A stretch of DNA of 64,000 nt from Streptococcus ruminicola (lineage in GTDB: Bacteria; Bacillota; Bacilli; Lactobacillales; Streptococcaceae), in assembly GCF_011387195.1 (NCBI RefSeq), contig NZ_CP046919.1, positions 1-64,000 of the forward strand, read 5' to 3'. This document shows positions 39,303 through 49,481 of the stretch, one piece after another (within the stretch, counting starts at the first letter, position 1; each line of letters begins with the position of its first letter). The notes under the pieces were generated by a model. That model saw only the letters and a program-made list of their open reading frames with translations. It did not search any database and was not told the origin of the DNA. Both the position numbers and the translations under genes were made by a program.

Positions 39303-39783
39303 TAGGAGCTTTTTTGTTAGACTTATAAGCTTCAAAATAATCAAGTTTGATAAAATTATCCGTCAATTCAACTGTACCTCGAAAATCAGGATGAACAGCT
39401 AGAGCATCTAAGAAATACTTCTTAGGCCATTTGCGCATGTAAAAAATCCTATCTGCTTGATTTTTAATTTTTAAAACTAAACCAGATCTATTGACTTCAA
39501 TTTTTTCAATCTGTGCAATCGCAACCCTTGATTTTTTAAATGGGTTAAGTGATACAATACGCAGTTTACCATCTTCTTCAATAACGAAATAACGATGGAA
39601 TCCTAACCCTACCAAAACAATAAAGGCAGCAAATAAAACAAAGAATTGACTCGGTATTTTTGTCCGCTCGAATAATAATGACAAACCGATAAACATTGGA
39701 ACCATTGCAATTGACCAATAAATAATTGACCAAGATAGTTCTGGTTGCCAATGGTATCGAATCTTTCCAAAGATTTTAATCAT
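39292..39783 (-). CDS. EbsA family membrane protein
   Basis: A 163-residue protein resembling EbsA of Enterococcus, named for a link to pheromone-binding surface material but not biochemically defined. Two membrane helices lie at about 18-37 and 42-62, followed by a PH-like cytoplasmic part with VEEDGKLRIVSLNPFKK-like sequence. I use the ATG at 39783, which has a GGAGG site. The frame is open 10 codons further up. Confidence 0.8.
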   Translation of the reverse strand: MIKIFGKIRYHWQPELSWSIIYWSIAMVPMFIGLSLLFERTKIPSQFFVLFAAFIVLVGLGFHRYFVIEEDGKLRIVSLNPFKKSRVAIAQIEKIEVNRSGLVLKIKNQADRIFYMRKWPKKYFLDALAVHPDFRGTVELTDNFIKLDYFEAYKSNKKAPTKL

Positions 39784-39835
39784 TGCGGTCCTCCATTTAG
39801 CTAATTCTAACAAATAAGGCTTAGATAAAGCTTAA

Positions 39836-41053
39836 TTATTTTTGAACGATTCCAATAATGACATCCACTGCTTTTTCCATTGTTTGAAGGCTGACAAACT
39901 CAAAGCGTCCATGCATATTTTCTCCACCAGCAAATAAGTTTGGTGTTGGAATGCCCATAAATGAAATCTTAGAACCATCCGTTCCACCGCGAATTGGTTC
40001 AATAACCGGTTTAATGTCTAAATCTTCCATGACTTCTTTGGCCAATTCAACTGGAGTCATATCTTTTTCAATGACTTTCTTCATGTTGTAATATTGGTCG
40101 TTCACTGTGATAAGAACACAGTCTTTACCAAGTTCAGCGTTCATCTTATCAGCGATTTCTTGAACTAATTTTTTACGATTTTCAAATGATTCGTCTTCAA
40201 AATCACGGATAATATATGAACTATGTGCTTTTTCAACAGCACCTTCCATACCATGCAAGTGGAAGAACCCTTCATATCCTTCTGTTTTTTCTGGACGATC
40301 TGCTTCTGGTAATTGATTGTGGAAATCAATAGCTAATTGCAAAGCATTAATCATTTGGTTTTTAGCAGTACCAGGGTGAACATTACGTCCCATGAAATCA
40401 ATCTCTAAACTTGCAGCGCTAAATGTTTCGTATTGAAGTTCGCCAAGTGGACCACCATCAACAGTGTAAGCAAAATCAACATTGAAATCATCAACGTCAA
40501 ATTTATTAGCTCCAACACCAATTTCCTCATCTGGTCCAAAGCCGACACGAATTTCACCGTGTTTAATTTCAGGATGAGCAACCAAGTATTCAATCGCTGT
40601 CATGATTTCAGCAATTCCAGATTTATCATCTGAACCAAGAAGAGTTGTACCATCGGTTGTTACCAAAGTTTGTCCAAGGTAATTGTTCAAATTTGGAAAC
40701 TCTTCTGGTGAAAGTGCATAGCCAGATTGACCAAGTTCAATAGAACCACCAGCATAATTTTCGATAATTTGTGGGCTGATTCCTTCTGCATTAAAATCAG
40801 CTGTATCCATGTGAGCAATAAAACCGATTTTACGTGTTTTAGTTGAATCGTTAGCTGGTAATGTACCAACAAGATAACCATTTGTTAGATAATGCACGTC
40901 TTGCAAACCAACAGACTCCATCTCAGGTTTCAAAACATTCAAAGCAAAATCGACTTGAGTTTGAGTCGATGGCGTTGTTGTACTATCTGGATTACTACGT
41001 GTATTAATCTTAACGTAGGTCAAAAAACGATTTAATAAGTTTTCGTAAGACAT
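39836..41053 (-). CDS. pepT: Peptidase T (tripeptidase)
   Basis: PepT cleaves N-terminal residues from tripeptides. The 405 residues are a typical M20B zinc peptidase: metal and catalytic residues in [10 protein letters not shown] near 76, [10 protein letters not shown] near 140, the general base region [11 protein letters not shown] near 173 and the C-terminal [13 protein letters not shown] near 375. An extended -10 promoter (TGATATAAT) lies at 41081-41089. Confidence 0.96.
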   Translation of the reverse strand: MSYENLLNRFLTYVKINTRSNPDSTTTPSTQTQVDFALNVLKPEMESVGLQDVHYLTNGYLVGTLPANDSTKTRKIGFIAHMDTADFNAEGISPQIIENYAGGSIELGQSGYALSPEEFPNLNNYLGQTLVTTDGTTLLGSDDKSGIAEIMTAIEYLVAHPEIKHGEIRVGFGPDEEIGVGANKFDVDDFNVDFAYTVDGGPLGELQYETFSAASLEIDFMGRNVHPGTAKNQMINALQLAIDFHNQLPEADRPEKTEGYEGFFHLHGMEGAVEKAHSSYIIRDFEDESFENRKKLVQEIADKMNAELGKDCVLITVNDQYYNMKKVIEKDMTPVELAKEVMEDLDIKPVIEPIRGGTDGSKISFMGIPTPNLFAGGENMHGRFEFVSLQTMEKAVDVIIGIVQK

Positions 41054-41100
41054 CTTTCACCTCTATTTTTCTCGTTAACTATTATATCACATAATCGGTT

Positions 41101-41130
41101 AAAAAAAACAACCCCAAGGGTTGTTTTTTA
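41101..41130 (-). terminator. Terminator of the GH25-lipoprotein unit
   Basis: An 8-pair stem (41107-41114 with 41118-41125) is followed on the minus strand by a run of eight T. It also carries a T-run on the other side. Confidence 0.85.
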
Positions 41131-41158
41131 GGTCAGTTTCACTCAAAAATTAACAGAT

Positions 41159-41740
41159 TTATTGCGAAACGTGATAGTATGCCTTGTTAGCTAAATCGCC
41201 TGAATTTATATCAGCTGACGAAATCACACGATCCTTTGAAACATCTGTTGGATCAGATTGACCATTCAAATAATCTGATGAAAAAGCCGTATTAGCTGGG
41301 ACAATATACAACGTAACATTTGATCTTGCACCAGTCTGAACATCTAGTAGTAGAATACCATTTTGATCGATATCTAAAATATTAGGGGTCATTCCTTCGG
41401 TAGCTAATCCAGTGTTATTAAAGGTTAAAACATTTCCAGATGCATTTTGCCAATTTCCTGCCATCGTAGCATAGTCTGCTTTTAAAATAGCACCTGTATA
41501 AATGGGAGCAATCTCTTGTTCAACTTGTGTTGATGAAGCTTCAGTCGATGAAGGCTGACTTTCTAAAGAAACTGACGATGACGAAGCACTACTTTTACTT
41601 GAACTTGAAGATGTTACTTTAGTACTTGTTTTCGTTGCTGTTGAAGATTGTTTGCTATGATTATTGGTATGACTTGTACAAGCTGTCACCATGCAAAGTG
41701 ACAAGACTAAAGCCAGAACAAGTTTTAAACTCTTTTTCAT
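41159..41740 (-). CDS. Small lipoprotein with DUF6287-like C-terminus
   Basis: A 193-residue lipoprotein. The signal peptide ends in the lipobox VTAC, with Cys at residue 20. A Ser/Thr/Lys-rich linker follows (about 22-70), then a compact domain beginning AGNWQNASGNVLTFNNTG near residue 90, resembling a domain often seen in streptococcal lipoproteins (DUF6287, from memory). It starts at the ATG at 41740, which has an AGGAGG site. It lies 14 bases after the GH25 protein gene and shares its transcript, so it may assist that secreted hydrolase. Confidence 0.82.
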   Translation of the reverse strand: MKKSLKLVLALVLSLCMVTACTSHTNNHSKQSSTATKTSTKVTSSSSSKSSASSSSVSLESQPSSTEASSTQVEQEIAPIYTGAILKADYATMAGNWQNASGNVLTFNNTGLATEGMTPNILDIDQNGILLLDVQTGARSNVTLYIVPANTAFSSDYLNGQSDPTDVSKDRVISSADINSGDLANKAYYHVSQ

Positions 41741-41754
41741 CGCTATTCCTCCTT

Positions 41755-44700
41755 TTACCAAGTAAATCGTCCTGTGTAATCAATACTTTCATCAAGTGCA
41801 TGTGAGAGTTTTGGTGAAACACTTGTATACTGCCAAGCAGCTGTATTTGAATAATATGACAAGGATTTAGCTGATTCTTGATCTAAGTAAGTATATGCAT
41901 ACAAGTAATGCGCTACCCATAGATTTGATAAACCAAATTTAGCTGTATTTAATTTTCCACCTTTAGTGTCCAACCAACTTGCCATCGTGTAGTAAACATT
42001 GTTACTGTAACCAAGACGATTCATTTCATCTTTCCACGCTTGAGTATTAGCATTAAGGTCACCGTTTAGCATGCTACGTTCTTCCATGTCATTGACCATT
42101 GTCGTTGAGCCTGAAAGTCCCATCGATTGCGCTACACGAACAAAATATTGTGCCTCTGCTCTTGCTTCTGCTGCTGTTTCATAATGAGAATAATGATAAG
42201 CTGATACTCTCAAACCAGCTGCTTGCGCATTAGCAATTTGTGCTCTAGCATAAGGATTTGTGTAAGAAGTTCCTTCTGTTAACTTAACAACAACACCCGT
42301 AATTCCTTGATTCTTCAAACGTTGATAATCACTAACCGAAATAACACCGTTGTGACTACTGATATCAATGAAATAAGACGGCGCGTGTTGTGCAGGCTCG
42401 TCAGCGTTCAAAGCATATTGCCCTAAGTTAAATCCTGATGTTGTATTGTCTGTGAAATCAACATAAACGTGAACGGTATAGTTACCTTTGATGTAGTCAT
42501 GATTTTTCTCATTAACCATGACAGTCACTACACCATCATACACATCAGAAGTTGTGTACCAATGAAGGTTGGATTGATTACTTTCTGACCATGCTGCAAC
42601 AGTAACGGATTTGATTTTTTTAGTATTTTCAGACTCAGCTACACGAACTTTTAAAGTACCACCATTTGCATCATGATTTTGAACTGACACTGCTGGATCA
42701 ACAACATACTTATCTGTTGATAAATCAACACCGTTTGTCGATGATAAAGCTTCTAATGAATGACTAACTTGGCTTTGACCATAGATATGAATATTGTAAT
42801 GGCCAGATTCAAAGTTATGTTCTTTAGGCGAGAAGGTTAAGATATAAGTCCCATCAGATTGTTTAGTAGCCTGATACCATTTAATATCATCTTGGCCATT
42901 CAAACTTGTCCAAACTGGAATTGTAATACCAGTTACATACACTGGAACATTTGAAACAGTCACCTTAACTTTAACGTCGCTTTCTTTTGTAACTGTCGCT
43001 TTAATCTCTGGTTTCGGCACATTAATGCTTGTTGCACTGATACATGTCATTTGACCATTAATAACAGCGTAGGTATGGATAAGATATGTTCCATAATCGC
43101 CAGTATATTTTGCTGTTAATTGACCATCTGATGGAACTTGATACCAGATAAGATCGTCTTGATCATTCTTAGCCGACCATACCGCATGCATAACTTTTAA
43201 ATTTGAGCTAACATCGCTCGGCATGCTGATGTTAATACCATTCTGACCTAAACTTGCTTGAACCTTAACATCACCAAATTGGTAATCAGATTCAAAACGT
43301 GTTCCAAGCAAAGCTGTTTGACTATTTGTGACACGGCTATTTCCATAAACGTGAACATTGTAAGTGCCAGCTTCAAGGTTATGAGTTGCTTCACTAAAAA
43401 TAACATAGTATGAGCCATCAGCAGCTTTAGTAGCCTTATACCATTGAATGTCATCTTGACCATTCTTTTCAGTCCACGTTGGTACTTGAATACTATCAAT
43501 GTAAACCGGAACATCAGTAATTGTGACTTTATAGGTTGTTGGACTTTCTTTAGTAATTTTTGCTTTAGCACTTGGTTTTGGAACATCAATACTTGTCGCA
43601 CTGATACATGTCATCTGACCTTTAATCACAGCGTAAGTATGGATAAGATAAGTGCCATAATCACCAGTGTACTTAGCTGTCAGTTGACCATTAGCTGGAA
43701 CTTTGTACCAAATCAAATCGTCTTGGTCATTTTTGGCTGACCAAACAGCATGGTAAACGGTCATATCTGAGCTAACATCACTTGGCATGATAATTTGGAT
43801 ACCATTTGATGTCAAAGTTGGTTGAACTTTAACATCACCAAACTGATAATCTCCTTGGAAGCTTGTACCAGTAAGACCTGTTAGCGAATTCGTAACTGCA
43901 CTTGTCCCATAAACATGGACATTATATTTACCACTTTCTAGGTTGTGCTCAGCGATACTAAAGGTTCTTGTAAAAGTGCCGTCAGCATTTTGAGTAGTAC
44001 TATACCACTGAATATCATCCTGACCACCTTTTTCTGTCCAAGTTGGTAGTTGAATACTAGTAATGTAAGCTGGAATATCACTGACTGTCACTTTGTAAGT
44101 TGTGCCATTGACTTTTGTGATTGTGACCTTAGCACTTGGTTTTGGAACATCAATGGTACGACCATTTAAACCAATCATTTGACCATTGAGATTTTGGTAA
44201 GTATGGATATTGTATTTTCCGTATGAACCAGTGTACTTGGCTACGACATGTCCATTGCTATCAGCTGTGTACCAAATAAGATCATCTTGACCATTGACCT
44301 CAGACCAAACGGCAAACATGATTTTAGCACCTGCTGGAATAGCTTGATTATACTGAATATCAAAGCCTTTATTAGTCAAGGTCGCGCTGGTTACTTCTTT
44401 TACAACAGCTTTAGAAGCAGCTAATTGATTAATTACCTTTTGACTAGCAGCTTGAACAGCTGATGTTGAAACCTTTGACTCAGCAAGGTTTGACAACGAA
44501 GTCTTATCAGAAACATGATCTGTTGTAGCATCAGATGATTGTGACTCTTGTACCGCTGAATTATCAACGTTATTCTCTTCAGAATTTCCTGCTGATTCCT
44601 TATTATCTTCAGAAATTGAAGGATTAATCAGACTGGTTTGGTCAACGGCATTTTTTTCAGCTTCTTGACCATCAGCAATTGCTGAATCTTGCTTATCAGC

Positions 44701-44952
44701 ATCGGTTAAATTTTGTGATTCATTTTGAACTTCAGATGATGGTAATGAGTTGTTTGTTTCATTATCATCAGAGATAACACTATCACTATTTAATTGAAGT
44801 GAACTAGACTGCTCTACCGATGATTGAACATTCTCAGTTACTGTCGTTGATTGGGTGGTTGTGTTTTCGTCAGCGAAAACTTGCCCCGAACTTAAAAAAG
44901 CTCCTATAATAATCGGAGATACTAGGCAGCTTCGAAGGATATTCTTTTTCAA
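41755..44952 (-). CDS. Secreted Bsp-like repeat protein with C-terminal GH25 muramidase
   Basis: A 1065-residue secreted protein. After a signal peptide (about 1-28) and a Ser/Asn/Gln-rich linker (30-183), there are seven GBS Bsp-like repeats (starts near 184, 272, 376, 462, 563, 651, 754). Most carry the motif W-S/T-x-x-x-G/D-QDD-L/I-x-W-Y. The C-terminus (about 856-1065) is a GH25 lysozyme domain with FIDISSHNG and the catalytic NDMEE. Repeats 2-3 and 4-5 are near copies 564 bases apart. I prefer the TTG start at 44952 (AGAGGGGGA site, then a signal sequence). The ATG at 44997 lies in the -10. There is no LPXTG, so binding is probably through the repeats. Confidence 0.9.
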   Translation of the reverse strand: MKKNILRSCLVSPIIIGAFLSSGQVFADENTTTQSTTVTENVQSSVEQSSSLQLNSDSVISDDNETNNSLPSSEVQNESQNLTDADKQDSAIADGQEAEKNAVDQTSLINPSISEDNKESAGNSEENNVDNSAVQESQSSDATTDHVSDKTSLSNLAESKVSTSAVQAASQKVINQLAASKAVVKEVTSATLTNKGFDIQYNQAIPAGAKIMFAVWSEVNGQDDLIWYTADSNGHVVAKYTGSYGKYNIHTYQNLNGQMIGLNGRTIDVPKPSAKVTITKVNGTTYKVTVSDIPAYITSIQLPTWTEKGGQDDIQWYSTTQNADGTFTRTFSIAEHNLESGKYNVHVYGTSAVTNSLTGLTGTSFQGDYQFGDVKVQPTLTSNGIQIIMPSDVSSDMTVYHAVWSAKNDQDDLIWYKVPANGQLTAKYTGDYGTYLIHTYAVIKGQMTCISATSIDVPKPSAKAKITKESPTTYKVTITDVPVYIDSIQVPTWTEKNGQDDIQWYKATKAADGSYYVIFSEATHNLEAGTYNVHVYGNSRVTNSQTALLGTRFESDYQFGDVKVQASLGQNGINISMPSDVSSNLKVMHAVWSAKNDQDDLIWYQVPSDGQLTAKYTGDYGTYLIHTYAVINGQMTCISATSINVPKPEIKATVTKESDVKVKVTVSNVPVYVTGITIPVWTSLNGQDDIKWYQATKQSDGTYILTFSPKEHNFESGHYNIHIYGQSQVSHSLEALSSTNGVDLSTDKYVVDPAVSVQNHDANGGTLKVRVAESENTKKIKSVTVAAWSESNQSNLHWYTTSDVYDGVVTVMVNEKNHDYIKGNYTVHVYVDFTDNTTSGFNLGQYALNADEPAQHAPSYFIDISSHNGVISVSDYQRLKNQGITGVVVKLTEGTSYTNPYARAQIANAQAAGLRVSAYHYSHYETAAEARAEAQYFVRVAQSMGLSGSTTMVNDMEERSMLNGDLNANTQAWKDEMNRLGYSNNVYYTMASWLDTKGGKLNTAKFGLSNLWVAHYLYAYTYLDQESAKSLSYYSNTAAWQYTSVSPKLSHALDESIDYTGRFTW

Positions 44953-44987
44953 ATCAATCCCCCTCTTTCTATTCTTTACTCGTATCC

Positions 44988-44996
44988 ATTTTATCA
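44988..44996 (-). promoter_or_regulatory. Extended -10 promoter of the GH25 protein gene
   Basis: TGATAAAAT on the minus strand, 35 bases before the TTG start. No consensus -35 is found. It overlaps the alternative ATG start codon. Confidence 0.6.
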
Positions 44997-45040
44997 TGAT
45001 TTTGTAAGCCCTTCAAGCACATATGCTTTCACTAAACAAA

Positions 45041-45071
45041 AGAAGGCAGCGATTTCAAAATCACTGCCTAA
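45041..45071 (-). terminator. Terminator of the CHAP protein gene
   Basis: An 11-pair stem with one G-T pair (45048-45058 with 45061-45071) is followed on the minus strand by TTCTTTTG. It begins 4 bases from the stop codon. Confidence 0.82.
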
Positions 45072-45075
45072 AATA

Positions 45076-46716
45076 TTAATCTGGATAAATGTAAGAAACA
45101 TCACCACCCCAGAATGAATCGAGTGGGTTAAACCATCCACGGAAATTACCAATATATTGTTTACCAGCGTAGTTTGATTCTTTAACTTGGATACGTGTAT
45201 TGCTTGACACAGCTGTCACGTAAGCTACATGTCCATAACCATTACCATCATGTGGCCAAACAACGATTGAACCTACTCTTGGTGTTGTTCCAACTCTGAA
45301 ACCTTTGGCACGCGCATTAACTGCCCAGCCCCCAGCATTTCCAAGCCAGTTTGGAATCCATGGCGCCAAAGACTTGACTGCCCATGTACATTGCCCAACT
45401 GGATAGGTATTAGTTTCGTTGATATATGTTGTGATACGAGGAGATGGTGTAGCGCTTGGTTTATAGTTTTGATCAGAAAGATTAAATGTTGCTGTTGAAT
45501 TATCTGAATAAATAACAGTCGCAACTACAGAAAAAGTATCCGCTTGATTATTAATCGATTTCAAGTCAATGCTTTGACTAATTTTTCCGTAACTACTTGT
45601 ACCTGCTTCATAAGTTTTTGTTTTTTGAGGATTCGATTTAGAGGTAACCTGAACCTTAAGTTTTGAAACCCTTTTAGACATAGCTTTTTCCGTAACATTT
45701 ACTTTAAACGAACCATTTGCTGTGTTTACATTACTAATACCAACTTCTGGATTTTCTAAACCACTAATTTGATCTACGTGGAATCCTGGTGTTCCACTCA
45801 ATGCTTCAAAACTATTAGTAATAGAGTTGTCGCCATAGATATGCACACCGTATGTTCCTGTGTCAAATCCATGGTTAGACAACTGAATTGTTGCCTTATA
45901 TGAGTTATCACCAACTTTGGTTGCCTTATACCATTTTAAATCATCTTGATTATTCACCGTTGACCAAACTGGAACTGTAATTGAAGTAATATATTCCGGA
46001 ACATCATTAATCAAAACATCATAGGTTTTATCTGAAGTTTGAACAATTTGATACGATATCTCTTGTTTGTTAATAATAATATCCTGACCATTAATCGCAG
46101 TCATTTTTCCATCTTGTACTAAATAGGTATGAACAAAATATCTTCCATAACCTTTATGATTATTTAAATCGACTCTTGTTATTCCTTTCCCAGAATCATC
46201 ATACCATCTTAAATCATCTTGGTCATTTTCTTCTGACCATACGGCATATTTAATTGTCCCATTAGATGGTGCATTAATGTCTGTTGAAAGCTGAAGCGCA
46301 CCATTTTTAACACTTACTTGAGGTGCTTTAGGACTAATCTTAAGGCTTTCTAAGGCAGTACCCGATACACGACCATCAGAATAAGTTGTGTAAACATGAG
46401 TAATATATGATCCAGCTCTATTTCCATAATCTGCTAAATTTACCTTAACTTTTGCCTGACCATTAATAACATCAGTTGTATTGTACCATTTAAGATCATC
46501 TTGACCGTCTTCTTCTGACCAAACTGCAACATCGATTCGAGTAATGTCCTTACAATCTTTTGTCTTTTGCGACATAACTTCAAAAGATTTGCTAACCTCA
46601 TCGAATGGTGTTTTAGTCACTATCGCATCTGATTGTTGATCCGCCATAGCAGAGTTAGTAAGAAATGCCATGCTAAGCACAGCTGTCGATAATAAAGCTG
46701 ATTTGATTTTATTCAA
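45076..46716 (-). CDS. Secreted Bsp-like repeat protein with C-terminal CHAP domain
   Basis: A 546-residue secreted protein starting at TTG with an AAAGGAG site. A signal peptide (about 1-25) is followed by three Bsp-like repeats with the WS-x4-QDDL-x-WY motif (starts near 35, 132, 220) and a fourth, degenerate one (about 315-415) without it. The CHAP domain (about 430-546) has its nucleophile Cys in [11 protein letters not shown] and its His in [12 protein letters not shown] domains cut peptidoglycan peptides or amide bonds. It is paired with the GH25 protein downstream, which cuts glycan. Confidence 0.9.
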   Translation of the reverse strand: MNKIKSALLSTAVLSMAFLTNSAMADQQSDAIVTKTPFDEVSKSFEVMSQKTKDCKDITRIDVAVWSEEDGQDDLKWYNTTDVINGQAKVKVNLADYGNRAGSYITHVYTTYSDGRVSGTALESLKISPKAPQVSVKNGALQLSTDINAPSNGTIKYAVWSEENDQDDLRWYDDSGKGITRVDLNNHKGYGRYFVHTYLVQDGKMTAINGQDIIINKQEISYQIVQTSDKTYDVLINDVPEYITSITVPVWSTVNNQDDLKWYKATKVGDNSYKATIQLSNHGFDTGTYGVHIYGDNSITNSFEALSGTPGFHVDQISGLENPEVGISNVNTANGSFKVNVTEKAMSKRVSKLKVQVTSKSNPQKTKTYEAGTSSYGKISQSIDLKSINNQADTFSVVATVIYSDNSTATFNLSDQNYKPSATPSPRITTYINETNTYPVGQCTWAVKSLAPWIPNWLGNAGGWAVNARAKGFRVGTTPRVGSIVVWPHDGNGYGHVAYVTAVSSNTRIQVKESNYAGKQYIGNFRGWFNPLDSFWGGDVSYIYPD

Positions 46717-46799
46717 AAAGCTGTTCTCCTTTATAATATAATGTTGTACACTATATTAATTCGGAAAAACAGCTAAAAAAATTTATAAAATATTAAATT

Positions 46800-47726
46800 T
46801 TATCCTTTTTCTTTGACGATATATACTGGTCGTTTTTTAGTTTCAAGGAATATCTTAGAAATGTATTTTCCGATAATCCCTAAAGCAAGCAACTGAATAC
46901 CACCAATAAACAAAATGATACAAACCAAACTTGCCCAACCTGAAACACTACCACCAATTGTGAGTTTGCGAATAATGATAAATAGAATTCCAAGAATAGA
47001 AGCTAAAAATGAAACTGACCCAGCCCATAGTGAAAGATTCAATGGCGCTTCAGAAAAATTAATAAACCCTTCCATAGAGTATTTGAATAAGCTCCAAAAA
47101 CTCCATGATGTTTCACCAGCCACGCGCTCGCGATTTTCATAAGCGATATACGTTACGTTAAATCCAACCCAAGAGAAAATTCCTTTTGAGAAACGATTAA
47201 CTTCACCAAGTTCTAAAATACTGTCTACAACTTGGCGAGTCATCAAACGGAAATCACGCGCACCATCAACCATCTCTGTATCAGAAACAGCATTGATAAT
47301 TTTGTAAAACATCTTTGAAAAGAAAGAACGGATAACTGGTTCTCCCTTTCGATCAGCACGACGCGTTCCTACAACATCGTAACCTTCGTTGATTTTTTGA
47401 TACATCTCAATCAACAACTCAGGTGGATCTTGTAAATCGGCGTCCATAACAGTGATAAAATCACCATCTGCAGCCTCAAGTCCAGCTAACAAACCAGCCT
47501 CTTTACCAAAATTACGTGAAAATGACAAATAATGAACATTTTCAAAACGGCTAGCAACATCTCGAAGAACCTTTAAGGTTTCGTCTTTTGAACCATCATT
47601 GACAAAGATATAATCAAAAATCAATTGGTCCTTCATTTTACTTTCAATTTTTTGAGTTTCTTCTAAAAATGGATAGATTGTTTCTTGCTCATTATAACAA
47701 GGAACAACAATAGATAGTTTTTTCAT
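46800..47726 (-). CDS. GtrB-type polyprenyl-phosphate glycosyltransferase
   Basis: A 308-residue GT2 enzyme that makes an undecaprenyl-phosphate-linked sugar, the donor for side-chain addition outside the membrane. The GT-A domain shows IVVPCYNEQETI near residue 6, FVNDGSKDET near 46 and the DADLQDPPE metal motif near 94. Two C-terminal membrane helices lie at about 232-255 and 265-290. By position it matches GacI of S. pyogenes or SccN of S. mutans. The sugar (GlcNAc or Glc) cannot be read. Confidence 0.88.
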   Translation of the reverse strand: MKKLSIVVPCYNEQETIYPFLEETQKIESKMKDQLIFDYIFVNDGSKDETLKVLRDVASRFENVHYLSFSRNFGKEAGLLAGLEAADGDFITVMDADLQDPPELLIEMYQKINEGYDVVGTRRADRKGEPVIRSFFSKMFYKIINAVSDTEMVDGARDFRLMTRQVVDSILELGEVNRFSKGIFSWVGFNVTYIAYENRERVAGETSWSFWSLFKYSMEGFINFSEAPLNLSLWAGSVSFLASILGILFIIIRKLTIGGSVSGWASLVCIILFIGGIQLLALGIIGKYISKIFLETKKRPVYIVKEKG

Positions 47727-49465
47727 TTATTCACCTTCAATCTGAAAGAATTTACTACGACATAAGCTCCAACAATAATAAAACTAAGTAATTCTAATAA
47801 GAAACCGATTACTTGCAAAGTAGTTTTCTGATAGGTTACTCTGACATGACCACTACCACTTACTTTAATCACTGCTCTACCATCAAAAAGTGCTTTTTTA
47901 GTAATATCTGGTTTTCTAGCTTCTACATATTGTTTCTTTTCTTCAAAAGATAAATTATTATACTCAATTTTAGGTTGAGTCCCTTTTATACCATTGCTAT
48001 AATATGCTGAATAACCTTTATACCATATTCTTGGTAATACTATTTTTTGTTCATTTGAAGATGACATTTCAACATCAAATTCTAAATTATTGTAACCTTG
48101 TTTAATATTATTAAGTTGAACTAAATTTTCATTATAAACAAACTGGTTAATTACTCCATTTCTAGCATTTTCATGATTAATATCAAGATTCAAATATTCG
48201 TCACCTGATGTATCATAAGTGGTCAGTGTTGGATTTGTAAAAGCATTTACTGCTTTGCTATTCTGACTTCTCATGACATTTATATTACTATCAATCAATC
48301 CATACTTTTTAGCATAATTTGATGAGTTCGGCAAAAAAGCAAATGGATTAGTAAAAAGATATACAAAAAGCTGTAAAAAAACAACTATAATTGAGAACTT
48401 TTTCGGAGCACTAAAACAAATCGCCATAAAAATAAAAAATGGTAAAAAATAAATCAATCTAGTTGAATACTGAAAAACAGCCAAAAATGAATATTTTAAA
48501 AAGTTTTCCCAAGGTAAAATTTCACTTGAACTTACCAATAGAATGGTCGAAAGTAAAACTAACTGCTTAGAAAATGTATTAATTTTTTTAAAATATATAA
48601 AAGTAATTAACAAAATAATCAATGATAAAGGAAAATAGTAATTCTTTACTATTTGAATTATATTTTCAGATGTCATCAAAGCTGCTGTTGGAAACGGAAA
48701 ATCCCTTAATTTCCAATTTACAAAAAATACTTGTGATTGGCTCTGTTCTATGTATTGGAAGATAAAACCTAGACTCAGCAAAACTGCTATAAAAATTGAA
48801 CTAAAAAAAGATACTATTTTCTTGAAATTTAATCTTTTAATATTCAATATTACCAAAATAAGTGAAGCAATTGCTAGAACAAGTGTTGAAATTATATGAG
48901 TTTGAACTAATAAAGCAACGACCACTGATAAGAGAATTGGATTCAAATCATCTAAGTAGAGCACTTTATAAATAGCATAGATAAGTAATGGTATTAGAGG
49001 AACAACTGCTGTCATACCAAAACCAAAATAAGTAGTTAGAGTAGGAGCAACAATAGCAAATACAAGCGCTCTATTTTTACTACCAGTTATTTTAGATGCT
49101 GCGTAATAACTGGTAAAGGATGTCGCTAATGTTAGAAGAAAAACGAAACTAGTAAATGCAAGTGTACCTACTTTAGTTGCTAAGAACACCAAAGCAGGTA
49201 TATAAAACATCCAATTTCCGTAAAACATTGGAACAGCATATCCTGCTCCATTTAAAAATAAAAAATTTAGATTGGGCAGCCAATCATTGTTTTGAATAGA
49301 TTGTGCTAAACCAATAATTCTGGCCAAATGAAAAGAATAATCGTATATTTGGCTCGTTGTATTTATTGAAATATATGATATTCCAGTAAACAGGATTGAA
49401 TAAATCAATAAAGTAAAATAACTGTGTTTAATCAATTTATCCAAAATAGTATTTAACCTTTTCAA
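47723..49465 (-). CDS. Polytopic membrane protein, PTPS-related/GT-C-like
   Basis: A 580-residue protein with about 11-13 membrane helices and an outside segment (about 400-545) before the last helix. It resembles the 6-pyruvoyl-tetrahydropterin synthase-related membrane family, which has a GT-C-type layout with an early HLARI/NDWLPN loop. I infer a sugar transferase that uses the lipid-linked sugar made by the adjacent GtrB-type enzyme. It overlaps that gene by 4 bases. No direct evidence gives its substrate. Confidence 0.75.
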   Translation of the reverse strand: MKRLNTILDKLIKHSYFTLLIYSILFTGISYISINTTSQIYDYSFHLARIIGLAQSIQNNDWLPNLNFLFLNGAGYAVPMFYGNWMFYIPALVFLATKVGTLAFTSFVFLLTLATSFTSYYAASKITGSKNRALVFAIVAPTLTTYFGFGMTAVVPLIPLLIYAIYKVLYLDDLNPILLSVVVALLVQTHIISTLVLAIASLILVILNIKRLNFKKIVSFFSSIFIAVLLSLGFIFQYIEQSQSQVFFVNWKLRDFPFPTAALMTSENIIQIVKNYYFPLSLIILLITFIYFKKINTFSKQLVLLSTILLVSSSEILPWENFLKYSFLAVFQYSTRLIYFLPFFIFMAICFSAPKKFSIIVVFLQLFVYLFTNPFAFLPNSSNYAKKYGLIDSNINVMRSQNSKAVNAFTNPTLTTYDTSGDEYLNLDINHENARNGVINQFVYNENLVQLNNIKQGYNNLEFDVEMSSSNEQKIVLPRIWYKGYSAYYSNGIKGTQPKIEYNNLSFEEKKQYVEARKPDITKKALFDGRAVIKVSGSGHVRVTYQKTTLQVIGFLLELLSFIIVGAYVVVNSFRLKVNK

Positions 49466-49481
49466 TTTTTAAGCTCCACTT

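Noticed and set aside
41755..44400. Regularly repeated DNA, at first sight array-like
   Set aside because: The period is 564 bases and in frame, and the units translate to Bsp-like protein repeats. No short direct repeats with unique spacers, so not CRISPR.
44953..44997. ATG start for the GH25 protein 15 codons upstream
   Set aside because: It lies beside and partly in the extended -10, has no ribosome binding site, and puts charged residues before the signal peptide. TTG at 44952 is better.
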